Assembly: GCA_052143535.1 (NCBI GenBank)
Contig: JBKQSS010000082.1
Span: 6,941-70,940, forward strand
Origin: JADGRA01 sp052143535
Lineage (GTDB): Bacteria > Myxococcota > Myxococcia > Myxococcales > Myxococcaceae
DNA length: 64,000 nucleotides
Direction of reading: 5' to 3'
The first letter of the stretch is position 1. Every line of letters begins with the position of its first letter. The position numbers and the translations under genes were made by a program. Below the pieces are notes generated by a model. That model was not told the origin of the DNA, did no database searches, and worked only from the letters and a program-made list of their open reading frames with translations. This document shows positions 22,334 to 31,136 of the stretch, one piece after another.

Positions 22334-23590
22334 GTGAACCAGCCCGCCCCCCCCGCCGACGAGACCAGCCCGCCCGCCGAAGAGACTGTCCGAAAAGTCT
22401 ACGTTCGCGACTTGCGCGAGAAGCAGCCCGTCTTCACCGTCTTTCGCGTCAGCCGCAAGTCGCGCCAAACGTCGCGCAACGGCAAAAGCTTTCTGGTGCT
22501 CGGCTTTGCCGACCGCACGGGCGAGGTGGACGGCCGCGTCTTCGACCGGGTGGAAGCGCTGGAGAATGCCTTCCACCTCGACGACTACGTGCTGGTGAAG
22601 GGCCAGGTGGTCTCCTTCCACGGCAAGCCCCAAGTCATCGCCGAGTCGCTCGAGCGCCTCGACCCAGAGCCCATTGACGCATCCGAGTTCGCGCTCCCTG
22701 TCCCGCCCACCCCCGAGGCCCCCGTCGTCCCCGAGCCGGCGGCCCGCGCTCCGGGGGCCGCCGAGCCGAGGCCGCAGGACGGGGGCCGGACGGTGGTCCA
22801 AATACGCGAGCTGGTGGAACACGTCGACGACCCCCACGTCAAAGCCCTGCTGCTGGCCTTCCTCGAGGACAAGGACATTGCCCTCGGCCTACCGGTCGCT
22901 CCGGCGGCGAAGGGCACCCACCACGCCTACCGCGGAGGACTGGCGGAACACCTCCTCTCCGTGATGAGGCTCTCGCAGCGCTTGGCGGACCACTACCCGA
23001 TGCTGGACCGCGACCTGCTACTGGCCGGCGCGCTGCTCCAAGGCATTGGCCGGGTTTCGGAGCTGGCCTATGCGAACGGCGGAGTGGCCTATACCGACCA
23101 GGGCCGCCTGGTGGGCCATGCGGTGACGACGGCCCAAGCGCTGCATGCCAAGGCCGGGCAGATTCCCGGCTTTCCCCAGGCCCTGGAGCAGCACCTCACC
23201 CACCTCGTCATCGCCGAGCACGGCTCACCCCAGTCGGCGGTGACGCTCGAGGCCTATGCCGTGCACGCCCTGGCCGAGCTCGACGCGCAGCTGGCGGGCT
23301 GGCTCGAGGCGATGGCGAAGGACCCCAACGACAGCTGGGCCGAGCCAACCAGGCTCACCGAGCGTCCCCTCTTCAAGGGAACACCGCCGACCCGCGCCGG
23401 CCGCAGCCCGGTGGGCGCGCGTCGTCGCCGCAGGGGCCGCGGCGGTCGCGAGCGGCCCATCGAGCGCGAGGGCAGCGAGCGCAAGGAGCGCGAGTCGCTC
23501 CCCGTCCCGCGTCTGACGTTGCCCCCGCTCGAGTCGCTGACCGGGTCCACGCCGACTGCCGACGGCAGCGAGGACCCCGCCCAGGGGTAA
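22334..23590 (+). CDS. YhaM-like protein: OB-fold plus degenerate HD domain
   Basis: This is a 418-residue protein from GTG. Residues about 20-110 form an OB-fold nucleic-acid-binding domain (V-Y-V-R-D-L-R-E-K, G-E-V-D-G-R-V-F-D, D-Y-V-L-V-K-G-Q-V). Residues about 155-330 match the HD domain of YhaM/CBF1-type 3'-5' exoribonucleases (H-H-A-Y-R-G-G-L-A-E-H, G-H-A-V, H-L-V-I-A-E-H-G). The central metal-binding pair is absent: where H-D-I-G-K is expected, Q-G-I-G-R is found at 236-240. The C-terminus is a basic, arginine-rich tail that could bind RNA. RNA processing is likely by family, but catalysis is doubtful without the HD pair. Confidence 0.8.
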   Translation: MNQPAPPADETSPPAEETVRKVYVRDLREKQPVFTVFRVSRKSRQTSRNGKSFLVLGFADRTGEVDGRVFDRVEALENAFHLDDYVLVKGQVVSFHGKPQVIAESLERLDPEPIDASEFALPVPPTPEAPVVPEPAARAPGAAEPRPQDGGRTVVQIRELVEHVDDPHVKALLLAFLEDKDIALGLPVAPAAKGTHHAYRGGLAEHLLSVMRLSQRLADHYPMLDRDLLLAGALLQGIGRVSELAYANGGVAYTDQGRLVGHAVTTAQALHAKAGQIPGFPQALEQHLTHLVIAEHGSPQSAVTLEAYAVHALAELDAQLAGWLEAMAKDPNDSWAEPTRLTERPLFKGTPPTRAGRSPVGARRRRRGRGGRERPIEREGSERKERESLPVPRLTLPPLESLTGSTPTADGSEDPAQG

Positions 23591-23656
23591 CGTCGGCCCC
23601 AGGGCCAGCGTGGACGCTATAGCCGCGGCTGCGCTAAGGCCCTCGACACAAGGGGC

Positions 23657-25597
23657 ATGAGCAAGAAACTCGGCGAACGGCTGGTGGAAGCAGGGCTCAT
23701 TTCCGCGGCCGCGGTGAACCAGGCGCTCGAGCAGCAGCGCCTCACCGGACATCGTCTCGGGGACTGCCTGGTGGAAATGGGCTTTCTGCCGGAGGCCACG
23801 CTGCTGCGCTTCCTCGCCTCGGAGTTCAAGACACGCTACGTCTCGGCAGAGAAGCTGGCGCGGGCGCAAATCCCCACCGAGCTCCTGGACCGCGTACCCG
23901 TCCGGATGGCGGAGGCAAGCCTCTTTCTCCCACTCGCTGTGGACAACGAGCGGCGCATCCTCTCCATTGTGGCCGCCGAGCCGCAGAACGAGGACTTGCT
24001 GCGCGAAATTGCCCTGGTGGCGGAGGTGGACGAGGTCTTCGCCTACGTCGGACTGCGCAGCGTCATCTACGCGGGCATCCAGAAGCACTACTACGGCGAC
24101 ACCACGGCCTTTCAGCAGCTGGCCACTGGGGCCCTGCGCGCGCCGGTGGCCGCGCGGACGGACCTCGCATCCATTGCCCAAGCCTACGAGGCCAGCGGCA
24201 GCAACCGTACCGCTCCGCCGCCGGTCCGCCTGAGGCTCCGGGGGGAAAGCAGTCAGGCACGCCTGCCCCACACCGTGGTGCGCGGAAAGCGCGAGTCGGC
24301 GAGTGCCCTCGTCTCCTCGCGCGGCGCGGTGGGCGAGAACGACTACCTCGAGACGCTGCGCATTCTGGTCGACCAGCTGGAGAAGGACCGGGGAGACTTG
24401 CGCGGACATTCCGCGCAGCTGGCGCGACAGTGCGCGCTGGTGGCGCTGCGCATGGCGCTGCCGGCTCGCGAGGTGGCGTGCGTGGCGCTGGCTGCCTTCG
24501 TCCACGACTTGGGCAAGGGGACGGTGCACCTCACCCTGGCCGGCACCTCCCGCAACCCGGAGTGGAAGGCGCAAGCCAAACAGCTGGTGCGCTCGCCCTT
24601 GCAGCTCTTCGAGTCGGTCCATTTGCCGGCGCAGGCCAACTCCGCCCTGGCTCAAATGTACGAGGCCTTCGACGGCTCGGGGACGCCGCAGGGGGTGCGT
24701 GGCGAGGACATCGCGGTCGGCGCGCGCATCCTGGCCGCAGTCGACAGCTACCTGGACCTCACCCGGAATTCAGCCAACGGCTATGGCCGCCGCTTCACTC
24801 GCGACCAGGCCCTCAACCACCTGGCCGAACAGGCCGGCGTCCTCTATGACCCGCGCGTGGTGCAGACCCTCGAGCAGCTCCTCTCTGGGGAGCTGCTGCG
24901 CCGCCGCCTGGATGCCGACGGGCGGATGGTGCTGCTGGCCGAGCCCGATACGGCAACCCGGGATGTGCTGGCCCAGGCCTTAGAGCAGCGGGGGCTGGTG
25001 GTGCAGGCCTGCAGCTCGCTGGAGACGGTGGCCGACGCGGCGCTCTCCGGGGAGGGCGACGTGTGGATTCTGAGCGCCGCTTTTGGGGCGCCCGACTTGC
25101 TCGACTTGGTGGGCCAAGTGCGGGCGCAACCGGCGCTGGCTGGGCTGCCGGTGGTCATCACTGGCGAGCCGGAGGCCTCGCTCCGCGAGCGCCTGTTACA
25201 AGTCGGGGCGACGGTGGTGGTGCCAACCGAGAGCGCAAGCGAGGTGGCCTTTCGAGTCTCGGAGCTCTTCCAGGACCGCGTCAGCAACGGCGGGCCAGCC
25301 CACTCGGTGTGGGGCACCTTCGAGGAGCTCGGCACCCGCGAGGTGCTGCGCGTCCTCGGCGAGGGACGCAAGAGCGGCCGCCTCACCCTGAGCGACGAGC
25401 AGTCCGAGGGCTACGTCCACTTGGAGCGGGGCCGGGTCACCTACGCCGCACTCGACGAGCGGCGCGGAGAGGACGCGCTGGGAGCGTTGTTGAAGGCCCG
25501 CACCGCCGAATTCAACTACGAGCCGGACGCGCTACTGCTCGAAGTCCCTCAGCTGGATACGGACGTGGAGCTGGTGCTGCGTGCGGTGGAGGCCTGA
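23657..25597 (+). CDS. MshEN - HD-GYP-like - receiver-like - DUF4388 multidomain signalling protein
   Basis: This 646-residue protein has four modules. Residues 1 to about 145 are a GspE/PilB N-terminal (MshEN) domain, a known c-di-GMP-binding fold (L-G-E-R-L-V-E-A-G-L-I, L-G-D-C-L-V-E-M-G-F-L). Residues about 225-400 are an HD-GYP-like domain with H-D-L-G-K at 283-287, but with D-G-S-G-T-P at 339-344 where D-G-S-G-Y-P is usual. Residues about 423-540 resemble a receiver domain without clear phosphoacceptor conservation. Residues about 545-640 are DUF4388 (G-T-F-E-E-L-G-T ... S-G-R-L-T-L-S ... V-H-L-E-R-G-R-V-T-Y-A). DUF4388 is typical of myxobacterial signalling proteins. A role in c-di-GMP sensing or turnover is inferred. 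The ATG follows AAGGGGC. Confidence 0.8.
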   Translation: MSKKLGERLVEAGLISAAAVNQALEQQRLTGHRLGDCLVEMGFLPEATLLRFLASEFKTRYVSAEKLARAQIPTELLDRVPVRMAEASLFLPLAVDNERRILSIVAAEPQNEDLLREIALVAEVDEVFAYVGLRSVIYAGIQKHYYGDTTAFQQLATGALRAPVAARTDLASIAQAYEASGSNRTAPPPVRLRLRGESSQARLPHTVVRGKRESASALVSSRGAVGENDYLETLRILVDQLEKDRGDLRGHSAQLARQCALVALRMALPAREVACVALAAFVHDLGKGTVHLTLAGTSRNPEWKAQAKQLVRSPLQLFESVHLPAQANSALAQMYEAFDGSGTPQGVRGEDIAVGARILAAVDSYLDLTRNSANGYGRRFTRDQALNHLAEQAGVLYDPRVVQTLEQLLSGELLRRRLDADGRMVLLAEPDTATRDVLAQALEQRGLVVQACSSLETVADAALSGEGDVWILSAAFGAPDLLDLVGQVRAQPALAGLPVVITGEPEASLRERLLQVGATVVVPTESASEVAFRVSELFQDRVSNGGPAHSVWGTFEELGTREVLRVLGEGRKSGRLTLSDEQSEGYVHLERGRVTYAALDERRGEDALGALLKARTAEFNYEPDALLLEVPQLDTDVELVLRAVEA

Positions 25598-25610
25598 AGC
25601 GGCGCTGGCG

Positions 25611-26387
25611 CTAGCTGAAGGAAAAGCCAAACAGCCTGGCCGCGTTGACGGTGGTGGCCTCGGCCAGCGCCTCGAGGGGTAGCCCCTTCAACTCGGCGAC
25701 GCGCCGGGCCGTCTCCACCACGAAGGCCGGCTCGTTCTTCTTGCCGCGGTGTGGAACCGGCGCCAGGTAGGGGCTGTCCGTCTCCACCATCAACCTCTCG
25801 AGTGGCGCGAAGCGGATGGCCTCAGCCAGCGCCTCCGTCTTTTTGTAGGTGACGACGCCCGAGACGGAGAGATGAAAGCCCAAGTCCAAGTAGCGGCGTG
25901 CCGCTTCTACGTCTCCGGTGAAGCAGTGGATGACACCCAGGGAAAGGTTTTCCGCCGTGAGGATGGCAGCGCACTCCGGGTGGGCGTCGCGGACGTGCAC
26001 CACCAGCGGCTTGCCGAGCTGCTTGGCCAGCGCAGCCTGCGCGCCGAAGACGCGGGCCTGCACCTCCCGGGGCGACCGGTCGTAGTAGTAGTCCAGCCCC
26101 GCTTCCCCCACCGCCACCACCTCGGCGCCGGCTGCCAGCTCGGCCAGCGCCGCCATATCCGCGGCACCGGCGCGGGCCGCCTCGTGGGGGTGAATGCCCA
26201 GCGTCGCCACCAGCTGGGTGGGCCGTGCCCTGGCCACGGCCAGCGCCTGGCCCCAGTCGCCCGGGCCGTGGAATTGCCCAATGGCCACCGCCTGGACGAC
26301 GCCTGCGGCCGCCGCCCGCGCCAGCACCGCGTCCACGTCCGGGAAGTCCGCCGGCTCGAGGTGACAATGGGCGTCCACCAGTCTCAT
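25611..26387 (-). CDS. tatD: TatD-family metal-dependent DNase
   Basis: This 258-residue TIM-barrel hydrolase has D-A-H-C-H-L at 5-10, G-I-H-P-H-E near 83, and G-E-A-G-L-D-Y-Y-Y near 112. H-x-R-D-A-H supplies the next metal ligand, then H-C-F-T-G, and V-E-T-D-S-P-Y-L completes the metal-binding set. TatD proteins are Mg-dependent 3'-5' exonucleases linked to DNA repair and stress. Its ATG overlaps the stop of the HEAT-repeat gene (ATGA), and that gene in turn overlaps metG, so all three are probably one operon; metG-tatD linkage is common in bacteria. Confidence 0.93.
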   Translation of the reverse strand: MRLVDAHCHLEPADFPDVDAVLARAAAAGVVQAVAIGQFHGPGDWGQALAVARARPTQLVATLGIHPHEAARAGAADMAALAELAAGAEVVAVGEAGLDYYYDRSPREVQARVFGAQAALAKQLGKPLVVHVRDAHPECAAILTAENLSLGVIHCFTGDVEAARRYLDLGFHLSVSGVVTYKKTEALAEAIRFAPLERLMVETDSPYLAPVPHRGKKNEPAFVVETARRVAELKGLPLEALAEATTVNAARLFGFSFS

Positions 26388-27355
26388 TCGAGCTCCTCCA
26401 ACAGCGCCCGCAGCTCCTCGCGCCCCTCGGCGCTGGGCAGGGAGGGGAGCGCCGCGGCCAGCAGGCCCTGGGCCTGTGCACCGTGGAGAAACACCAGGGC
26501 CTCGGCGACGTCCAGCCGCGTCTCCTCGGCGACTGAGGCGTCGCCCAAAAGGCGCTCCAACACCGGCCCAGCCCGGACCGAGCCGAGCCGCCCCAGCGCC
26601 CGCGCGGCAGCGCCGCGGGCTTTGTCCGAGGCGTCAGCCAGCATGGCAAGCAGCGTCCCCTCAGAGGCGTGGACGGCCGCCTCGCCGCACAGCTCCGCGG
26701 CCAGCGGCCTGTCCAGCGCCCCGCGCCGCCGCAGCCGGGACAAGAGGTACTCCTCGCCGTCCTTGTCGCCGAAGAGCGCCAGCGCGCCGGCGGCCTGGGT
26801 ACGCTCGAAGGCATTGAGTAGCCATCGACCGAAGAGGCGGCGCAACGGCGCCAGGGCGCGGCTGTCGCCCAGCTCAGCCAGGGCGCCAATGGCGCGAAAG
26901 CGCAACGTGGGACTGTCCAGGCCCTCGGCCAGGACGTCGAGCCCAGCTGGGTGGTGAATGGCGGCCAACCCGCGGGCCGCCTCGAAGCGGACGAGAAAGG
27001 CCCCGTCCTGCAGTGCCAGGGCCAGCACCGGCCTCAGCCGCGGGCTGGCAGCGTCGGCCAACTGCCCCACCGCCTCGAGCCGGACCGAGGGGGAGGCGTC
27101 CTCGAGGGCCGAGGCCAGCCGGGCGGCGAGTGCCTCGACCGGCCCGGGCTGCAGCGCCAGAAGCGCCACCCCAGCGCGACGCACTTCCGCGTCGCCGTCG
27201 CTCAGCAACCTCCGCGCCTCTTCTGCCCAGTCCCCGGGGGCGTCGCTGGCCCGAGCCGCCTCCACCAGACGGGCGGCCGCCTCGCGCCGCACCGAGGGCG
27301 GCCCCGGCTGGGCGAGGGCCCGGAGGGCGCCCTCGGCTGACAGCGCCGTCCTCAC
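26384..27355 (-). CDS. HEAT-repeat protein
   Basis: This 323-residue protein is almost wholly made of alpha-helical HEAT repeats of about 30-35 residues (for example S-V-R-R-E-A-A-A-R-L-V-E-A-A, A-E-V-R-R-A-G-V-A-L-L-A, S-V-R-L-E-A-V-G-Q-L-A-D-A, F-L-V-R-F-E-A-A-R-G-L-A-A-I). Such proteins act as binding scaffolds. It is translated by overlap with metG upstream (GTGA) and tatD downstream (ATGA), so it is made together with methionyl-tRNA synthetase. The partner is unknown. Confidence 0.85.
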   Translation of the reverse strand: MRTALSAEGALRALAQPGPPSVRREAAARLVEAARASDAPGDWAEEARRLLSDGDAEVRRAGVALLALQPGPVEALAARLASALEDASPSVRLEAVGQLADAASPRLRPVLALALQDGAFLVRFEAARGLAAIHHPAGLDVLAEGLDSPTLRFRAIGALAELGDSRALAPLRRLFGRWLLNAFERTQAAGALALFGDKDGEEYLLSRLRRRGALDRPLAAELCGEAAVHASEGTLLAMLADASDKARGAAARALGRLGSVRAGPVLERLLGDASVAEETRLDVAEALVFLHGAQAQGLLAAALPSLPSAEGREELRALLEELE

Positions 27356-29385
27356 CGCACTTCACTCCCGGGCGGCAAGTCACCCGGGTCCACCAGCCGG
27401 AGGGCCGCACCCCCGGGCCCGGCGGCCAAAAGCATGCCCTGGGAGAGGATGCCGCGGATGGTGCGCGGGGCGAGGTTGGCCACCACCACCACCCGGCGTC
27501 CCACCACCGTCTCGGGCGCATAGGCCTCGGCAATGCCGGCGGCGATGGTGCGGGGCTCGGCCTCCCCAACGTCCACCAAAAGCTTGAGCAGCTTGTCGGC
27601 TTTGGGGACGCGCTCCGCCGCCCGCACCAGGCCCACCCGCAGGGCGACGCGGCCAAACTCCTCCGCGGAGAGAGTGGCTGGGACAGGGGCATGGACTGGG
27701 GGGGCCTGCGCGCTGGTGGCCGGGGGGGCGGCTTCGGGCACAATGAGGGACGTCACCTGGGCCTCCTCCATTCTCGGCAAGAGCGGGGAGGGGGTGCCGA
27801 TGGCCCGGGCTCGGTCGAGAAGCGGGTAGCTCGCCCCTTCCAGTTTGGCGAAGGTGAGGGGCTCGGCCTTCAACTGCTCGAAGAGTTTTCCGGCCACGCT
27901 GGGCACCACCGGCTGTAGCAATCCGGCCACCAGGTAGGCCACCTCGGCCGCGTCGGAGAGGTCCCTCCTGGCCACCTCTGGCTCGCTCTTCACCTTCGCC
28001 CAGGGCGCCCGGGCTTGGAGAAACTGGTTGGCGCTCTGGGAGATTTCGATGGCTCCTCGGACGGCCGCTCGAAAGTCGAGCGCCTGGTAGGCCGCGCGAA
28101 CCTCGGTGGCCTTGCGCAGCGACTCTTCCACCAGCGCTTTGCCGGGGCCCGCACCGGCTGGCGCAAGCTTCTCTTGCAACGGGCCGGCCAACAGGGACAG
28201 CACCCGGTTGGCCAGGTTGCACACGTTGTTGACGAGCTCGCCGTTCACCCGCTGGCGGAACTCGTTGGGAGACAAGTCGAAGTCCTCCGGGTTGGGCCCG
28301 AGGTTACTGGCGAAGAAGTACCGGAGGTAGGCTGGGTCCAGGGCGTCGAGATAGGTGCGCGCGGTGATGAATGTCCCGCGCGTCTTGGACATTCTCGTCC
28401 CGTCGACGGTCAGGTGGCCGTGCACCACCAGGCGGCTCGGACGCTTGAGGTGCGCCACCTTGAGCACCGCCGGCCAAAACAGGGCGTGAAAGTAGACGAT
28501 GTCCTTGCCGATGACGTGGATAATTTCCGCGTCCGCGTTCTCCGCCCAATAGGCAAGCGCATTGGTCGCCCGGCCCGAGTCCTTGGCCCACTTCTCGGTA
28601 GTGGCGATGTAGCCGATGGGAGCGTCCAGCCAGACGTAGAAAAATTTGTTGGTCTCGCCGGGAATGGGAAACCCGAAGTAGGGCCCGTCCCGGCTGATGT
28701 CCCAGTCATTCAGCCCCTGCTCGAAGAAGGCCTGGAGCTGGTTGGCCACCGCCGGGTGAATGAAGCCCGGGGTCCGGATGAGCTCGTGCAGCCACGCCTG
28801 GTGGGCGGAGAGACGAAAAAAGAGGTGCTCCGAGCGGCGGCGTACCGGCGGCGTGCCGCACAACGCGCAGTGCGGGTCGAGCAGGTCGGCCGGCGTGTAT
28901 GTCTTGCCGCACACCTCGCACACGTCGCCGTACTGGTCCGGGCTTCCGCAGTTGGGGCACGTCCCCCGGACAAAGCGGTCCGGCAAGAACCGCTGGTCCA
29001 CCTCGCAGTAGGTCTGCTCGACCGAGCGGCGGGAGATGTCACCCGCCTCCTTGAGCCGGCCGTAGATGAGCTCGGCGTAGGCCCGATTCTCGGGCGAGTG
29101 CGTGGTGTAGAAGGCGTCCAGGGCAATGCCCAGTTCGGAGAAGTCGCGGCGGTGCTGCTCCCAGACGGAGGCCACGTACTGCTCCGGAGGGATGCCCTCT
29201 TTTGCTGCGCTCAGCTCGATGGGCGTCCCGTGCGTGTCGTCGGCACAGACGTACAGCACCTCACGTCCGGCGGACCTCAGGAAGCGGACGAGGATGTCCG
29301 TTAGGACGTACTCCACCACGTGCCCGAGGTGGAGCGGGCCGTTGGCGTAGGGCAGAGCGCTGGTGACGAGAATTTTTCCGGGCAT
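27352..29385 (-). CDS. metG: Methionyl-tRNA synthetase with C-terminal tRNA-binding domain
   Basis: This is a 677-residue protein from the ATG at 29385 (M-P-G-K-I-L-V-T-S-A-L-P-Y-A-N-G). The class I signature is H-L-G-H at 19-22, and R-M-S-K-T serves as the KMSKS loop. A zinc knuckle with cysteine pairs lies near 130-165 (C-P-N-C-G, C-E-V-C, C-A-L-C). The last 110 residues form an EMAP/Trbp111-like OB domain (R-V-G-L-V-R-A-A-E-R-V-P-K-A-D-K-L). The enzyme charges both initiator and elongator tRNA-Met. The frame is open upstream of the ATG, but that part is arginine-rich and not coding. Confidence 0.96.
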   Translation of the reverse strand: MPGKILVTSALPYANGPLHLGHVVEYVLTDILVRFLRSAGREVLYVCADDTHGTPIELSAAKEGIPPEQYVASVWEQHRRDFSELGIALDAFYTTHSPENRAYAELIYGRLKEAGDISRRSVEQTYCEVDQRFLPDRFVRGTCPNCGSPDQYGDVCEVCGKTYTPADLLDPHCALCGTPPVRRRSEHLFFRLSAHQAWLHELIRTPGFIHPAVANQLQAFFEQGLNDWDISRDGPYFGFPIPGETNKFFYVWLDAPIGYIATTEKWAKDSGRATNALAYWAENADAEIIHVIGKDIVYFHALFWPAVLKVAHLKRPSRLVVHGHLTVDGTRMSKTRGTFITARTYLDALDPAYLRYFFASNLGPNPEDFDLSPNEFRQRVNGELVNNVCNLANRVLSLLAGPLQEKLAPAGAGPGKALVEESLRKATEVRAAYQALDFRAAVRGAIEISQSANQFLQARAPWAKVKSEPEVARRDLSDAAEVAYLVAGLLQPVVPSVAGKLFEQLKAEPLTFAKLEGASYPLLDRARAIGTPSPLLPRMEEAQVTSLIVPEAAPPATSAQAPPVHAPVPATLSAEEFGRVALRVGLVRAAERVPKADKLLKLLVDVGEAEPRTIAAGIAEAYAPETVVGRRVVVVANLAPRTIRGILSQGMLLAAGPGGAALRLVDPGDLPPGSEVR

Positions 29386-29422
29386 GAGCGACGGGCCGCA
29401 CCTGGGTGCGGGGCCGGGCACT

Positions 29423-29914
29423 CTAGCGGCGGCCCTTCTCCCGTGCCATCTCCCGCATTTGCTGGGGCAGCCGTGCCATGGCCAGCGCCAGGCGGGCTTT
29501 CTTCTGCGGCGGCAGCCCCGCTGACAGCTCGGTAAAGAGGTCGCGGTCCAGCTGCTCGAGCTGCGCGCGGAGGGCCAGCACTTTTTGGATGGCGCCATCC
29601 ACCTGGGCAAAAGCGGTGGTATCTCCCTTCGCGGCACGCCTCAGCAGCACCGTCTCTTCCAGCATCTCGCGCTGGATGGGCGCACGCTTCTCCTCGAAGT
29701 GCATCAGCCGGGTGCGCAGCTTGAGCGTGGCCGCATCATCCAGCTCCAGCGCATCGGCGATGGCCAGCGTTCGCATCAGCTGCGCGCGTTTCTGCCACTG
29801 CTCGCCCCCCGCACCACCGGGGCCTTCCCCGGGCGGTGGCGGCGGGGGGCCCCCTTGGGCCCACAGCCTGCCCGCCGTCAACATTGCCACCAGCACTGCA
29901 CCTGTCATCCTCAT
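29423..29914 (-). CDS. Periplasmic Spy/CpxP-like protein
   Basis: This 163-residue protein has a signal peptide (M-R-M-T-G-A-V-L-V-A-M-L-T-A-G-R-L-W-A-Q) and a proline/glycine-rich linker. The rest is an all-helical domain rich in Leu, Arg and Glu (D-D-A-A-T-L-K-L-R-T-R-L, R-A-P-I-Q-R-E-M-L-E-E). This is the layout of Spy/CpxP-type periplasmic chaperones or metal-stress sensors. Its start overlaps the stop of the anti-sigma gene by ATGA. It is probably the effector or sensor of the sigma/anti-sigma pair. Confidence 0.7.
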   Translation of the reverse strand: MRMTGAVLVAMLTAGRLWAQGGPPPPPPGEGPGGAGGEQWQKRAQLMRTLAIADALELDDAATLKLRTRLMHFEEKRAPIQREMLEETVLLRRAAKGDTTAFAQVDGAIQKVLALRAQLEQLDRDLFTELSAGLPPQKKARLALAMARLPQQMREMAREKGRR

Positions 29915-30447
29915 CCGCTGTCTCCAAGGGCAAAGGCGCCGTCGCCTTCGAGCGCGAGCCCGTCCAGCAGCGTGCTGTCATCGGACGTGGCATCGGCGGA
30001 CACCCCGTCGGTGGCCTCCGGCTCGTCTGCTGTCCAGGCCGCCGCCTCTGTCCAGTCGAGCTGCACCGGCGGTGCGACGGCCACCACCGGCGAGGCCGGG
30101 GGCGAGACTGGCCCCTGCCAGAGCCAGAGGGGCAGCGCCGCGGCGCTGAGAATGCCGGCGGCGGCCAGAAGCCCCCGGACACTTCGCCGGCGGCGTTCTC
30201 GGCGTTGCCAGGCGGCAAGGGTGCGCTCGCCAAGGCCGCGCATCGCCGCCTCCTCCTTCAGCGTCAACGGCGGCAGCGCCAGCAGGGAGAAGACCGCCTC
30301 CCATTCAGCGGCAGCCGCCCGGCACCGCTCGCAGCCCAAAAGGTGTGCCTCCAGCGCCGCCTCCTCGGGCGCTTCCAACGGGCCGCTGGCCCGCTCGGCC
30401 AGCAAGGCGCCCATCTCGGCGCAACTTCCAACCTCCAGGGCGCTCAT
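29911..30447 (-). CDS. Zinc-finger anti-sigma factor, membrane-anchored
   Basis: The 178-residue protein has an N-terminal anti-sigma zinc-binding motif, H-L-L-G-C-E-R-C (H-x-x-x-C-x-x-C, about 35-42). A basic stretch (R-R-E-R-R-R-R) and one membrane helix (L-L-A-A-A-G-I-L-S-A-A-A-L-P-L-W-L) follow, with an acidic alanine-rich periplasmic tail. It would hold the ECF sigma factor at the membrane until a signal releases it. It overlaps both neighbours by four bases. Confidence 0.85.
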   Translation of the reverse strand: MSALEVGSCAEMGALLAERASGPLEAPEEAALEAHLLGCERCRAAAAEWEAVFSLLALPPLTLKEEAAMRGLGERTLAAWQRRERRRRSVRGLLAAAGILSAAALPLWLWQGPVSPPASPVVAVAPPVQLDWTEAAAWTADEPEATDGVSADATSDDSTLLDGLALEGDGAFALGDSG

Positions 30448-31082
30448 TGGTGGTCTCCTTCGAGGGCTGCCTTGAGGCGCCTCACCGCATGGTGGAAGTG
30501 CACCTTGGCGTTGTTCTCAGTCATCCGCAGGGCCGCGGCCACCTCTTTGAAGGGGAGCCCCCCGTCCACACGCAGCGTCACCACCTCGCGCTGGCGCGAG
30601 GAGAGACAGGTCATGGCCCGGTGCAGGCTTTGCCGCCGCTCGGCCCGCTCCAAAAGCGCCGGGGCGTCCGGACCCGGCATCGGGACGTCCGTCAGCACCT
30701 CGGCGTCCTCCAGGCGCCAGCGCCCGGCGTCGCGCGCGTGGTTTTTTCCGACATTCACCGCAATGCGCACCAGCCAGGCGCGGAAGAGGCCGGGTTGTTG
30801 TGCCCCACCCCGGGCGAGCGAGCGGCGGGCCGCGCCGAAGGCGCGGAGGAAGGCGGCCTGCGTGAGGTCGGCCGCGTCCTCCGGCCGGGTGGCGTAGCGC
30901 CGCACCAGCGCTTGCACCAGACGCTGGTGGCGCCGGACGAGCTCGCCGAAGGCCTTCGTCTCCCCGGCCAGAAACTCACCCAACAACGACTCGTCCGAGG
31001 CCAGGCCGCCGCCGGGCAGCACCGTCCATGGCCGCCGGGGCTGGCGCTGCTCGCCGGGAGCTGCCTTGCCGCCTTCTGTCAT
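30444..31082 (-). CDS. ECF-family RNA polymerase sigma factor
   Basis: This is a 212-residue protein from the ATG at 31082, which has GAGG just upstream; an ATG 15 bases earlier also exists. Region 2 is F-G-E-L-V-R-R-H-Q-R-L-V ... P-E-D-A-A-D-L-T-Q-A-A-F-L-R-A-F. Region 4 is L-S-S-R-Q-R-E-V-V-T-L-R-V-D-G-G-L-P-F-K-E-V-A-A-A-L with a helix-turn-helix. It directs transcription of an envelope-stress-type regulon, probably including its own operon. It is followed by its anti-sigma factor and a Spy-like protein. Confidence 0.92.
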   Translation of the reverse strand: MTEGGKAAPGEQRQPRRPWTVLPGGGLASDESLLGEFLAGETKAFGELVRRHQRLVQALVRRYATRPEDAADLTQAAFLRAFGAARRSLARGGAQQPGLFRAWLVRIAVNVGKNHARDAGRWRLEDAEVLTDVPMPGPDAPALLERAERRQSLHRAMTCLSSRQREVVTLRVDGGLPFKEVAAALRMTENNAKVHFHHAVRRLKAALEGDHQ

Positions 31083-31136
31083 ACGCCTCGCAAGCATGCC
31101 GGATTCTACTGGACAAACCCCTCGCCCCGAGGAGGG

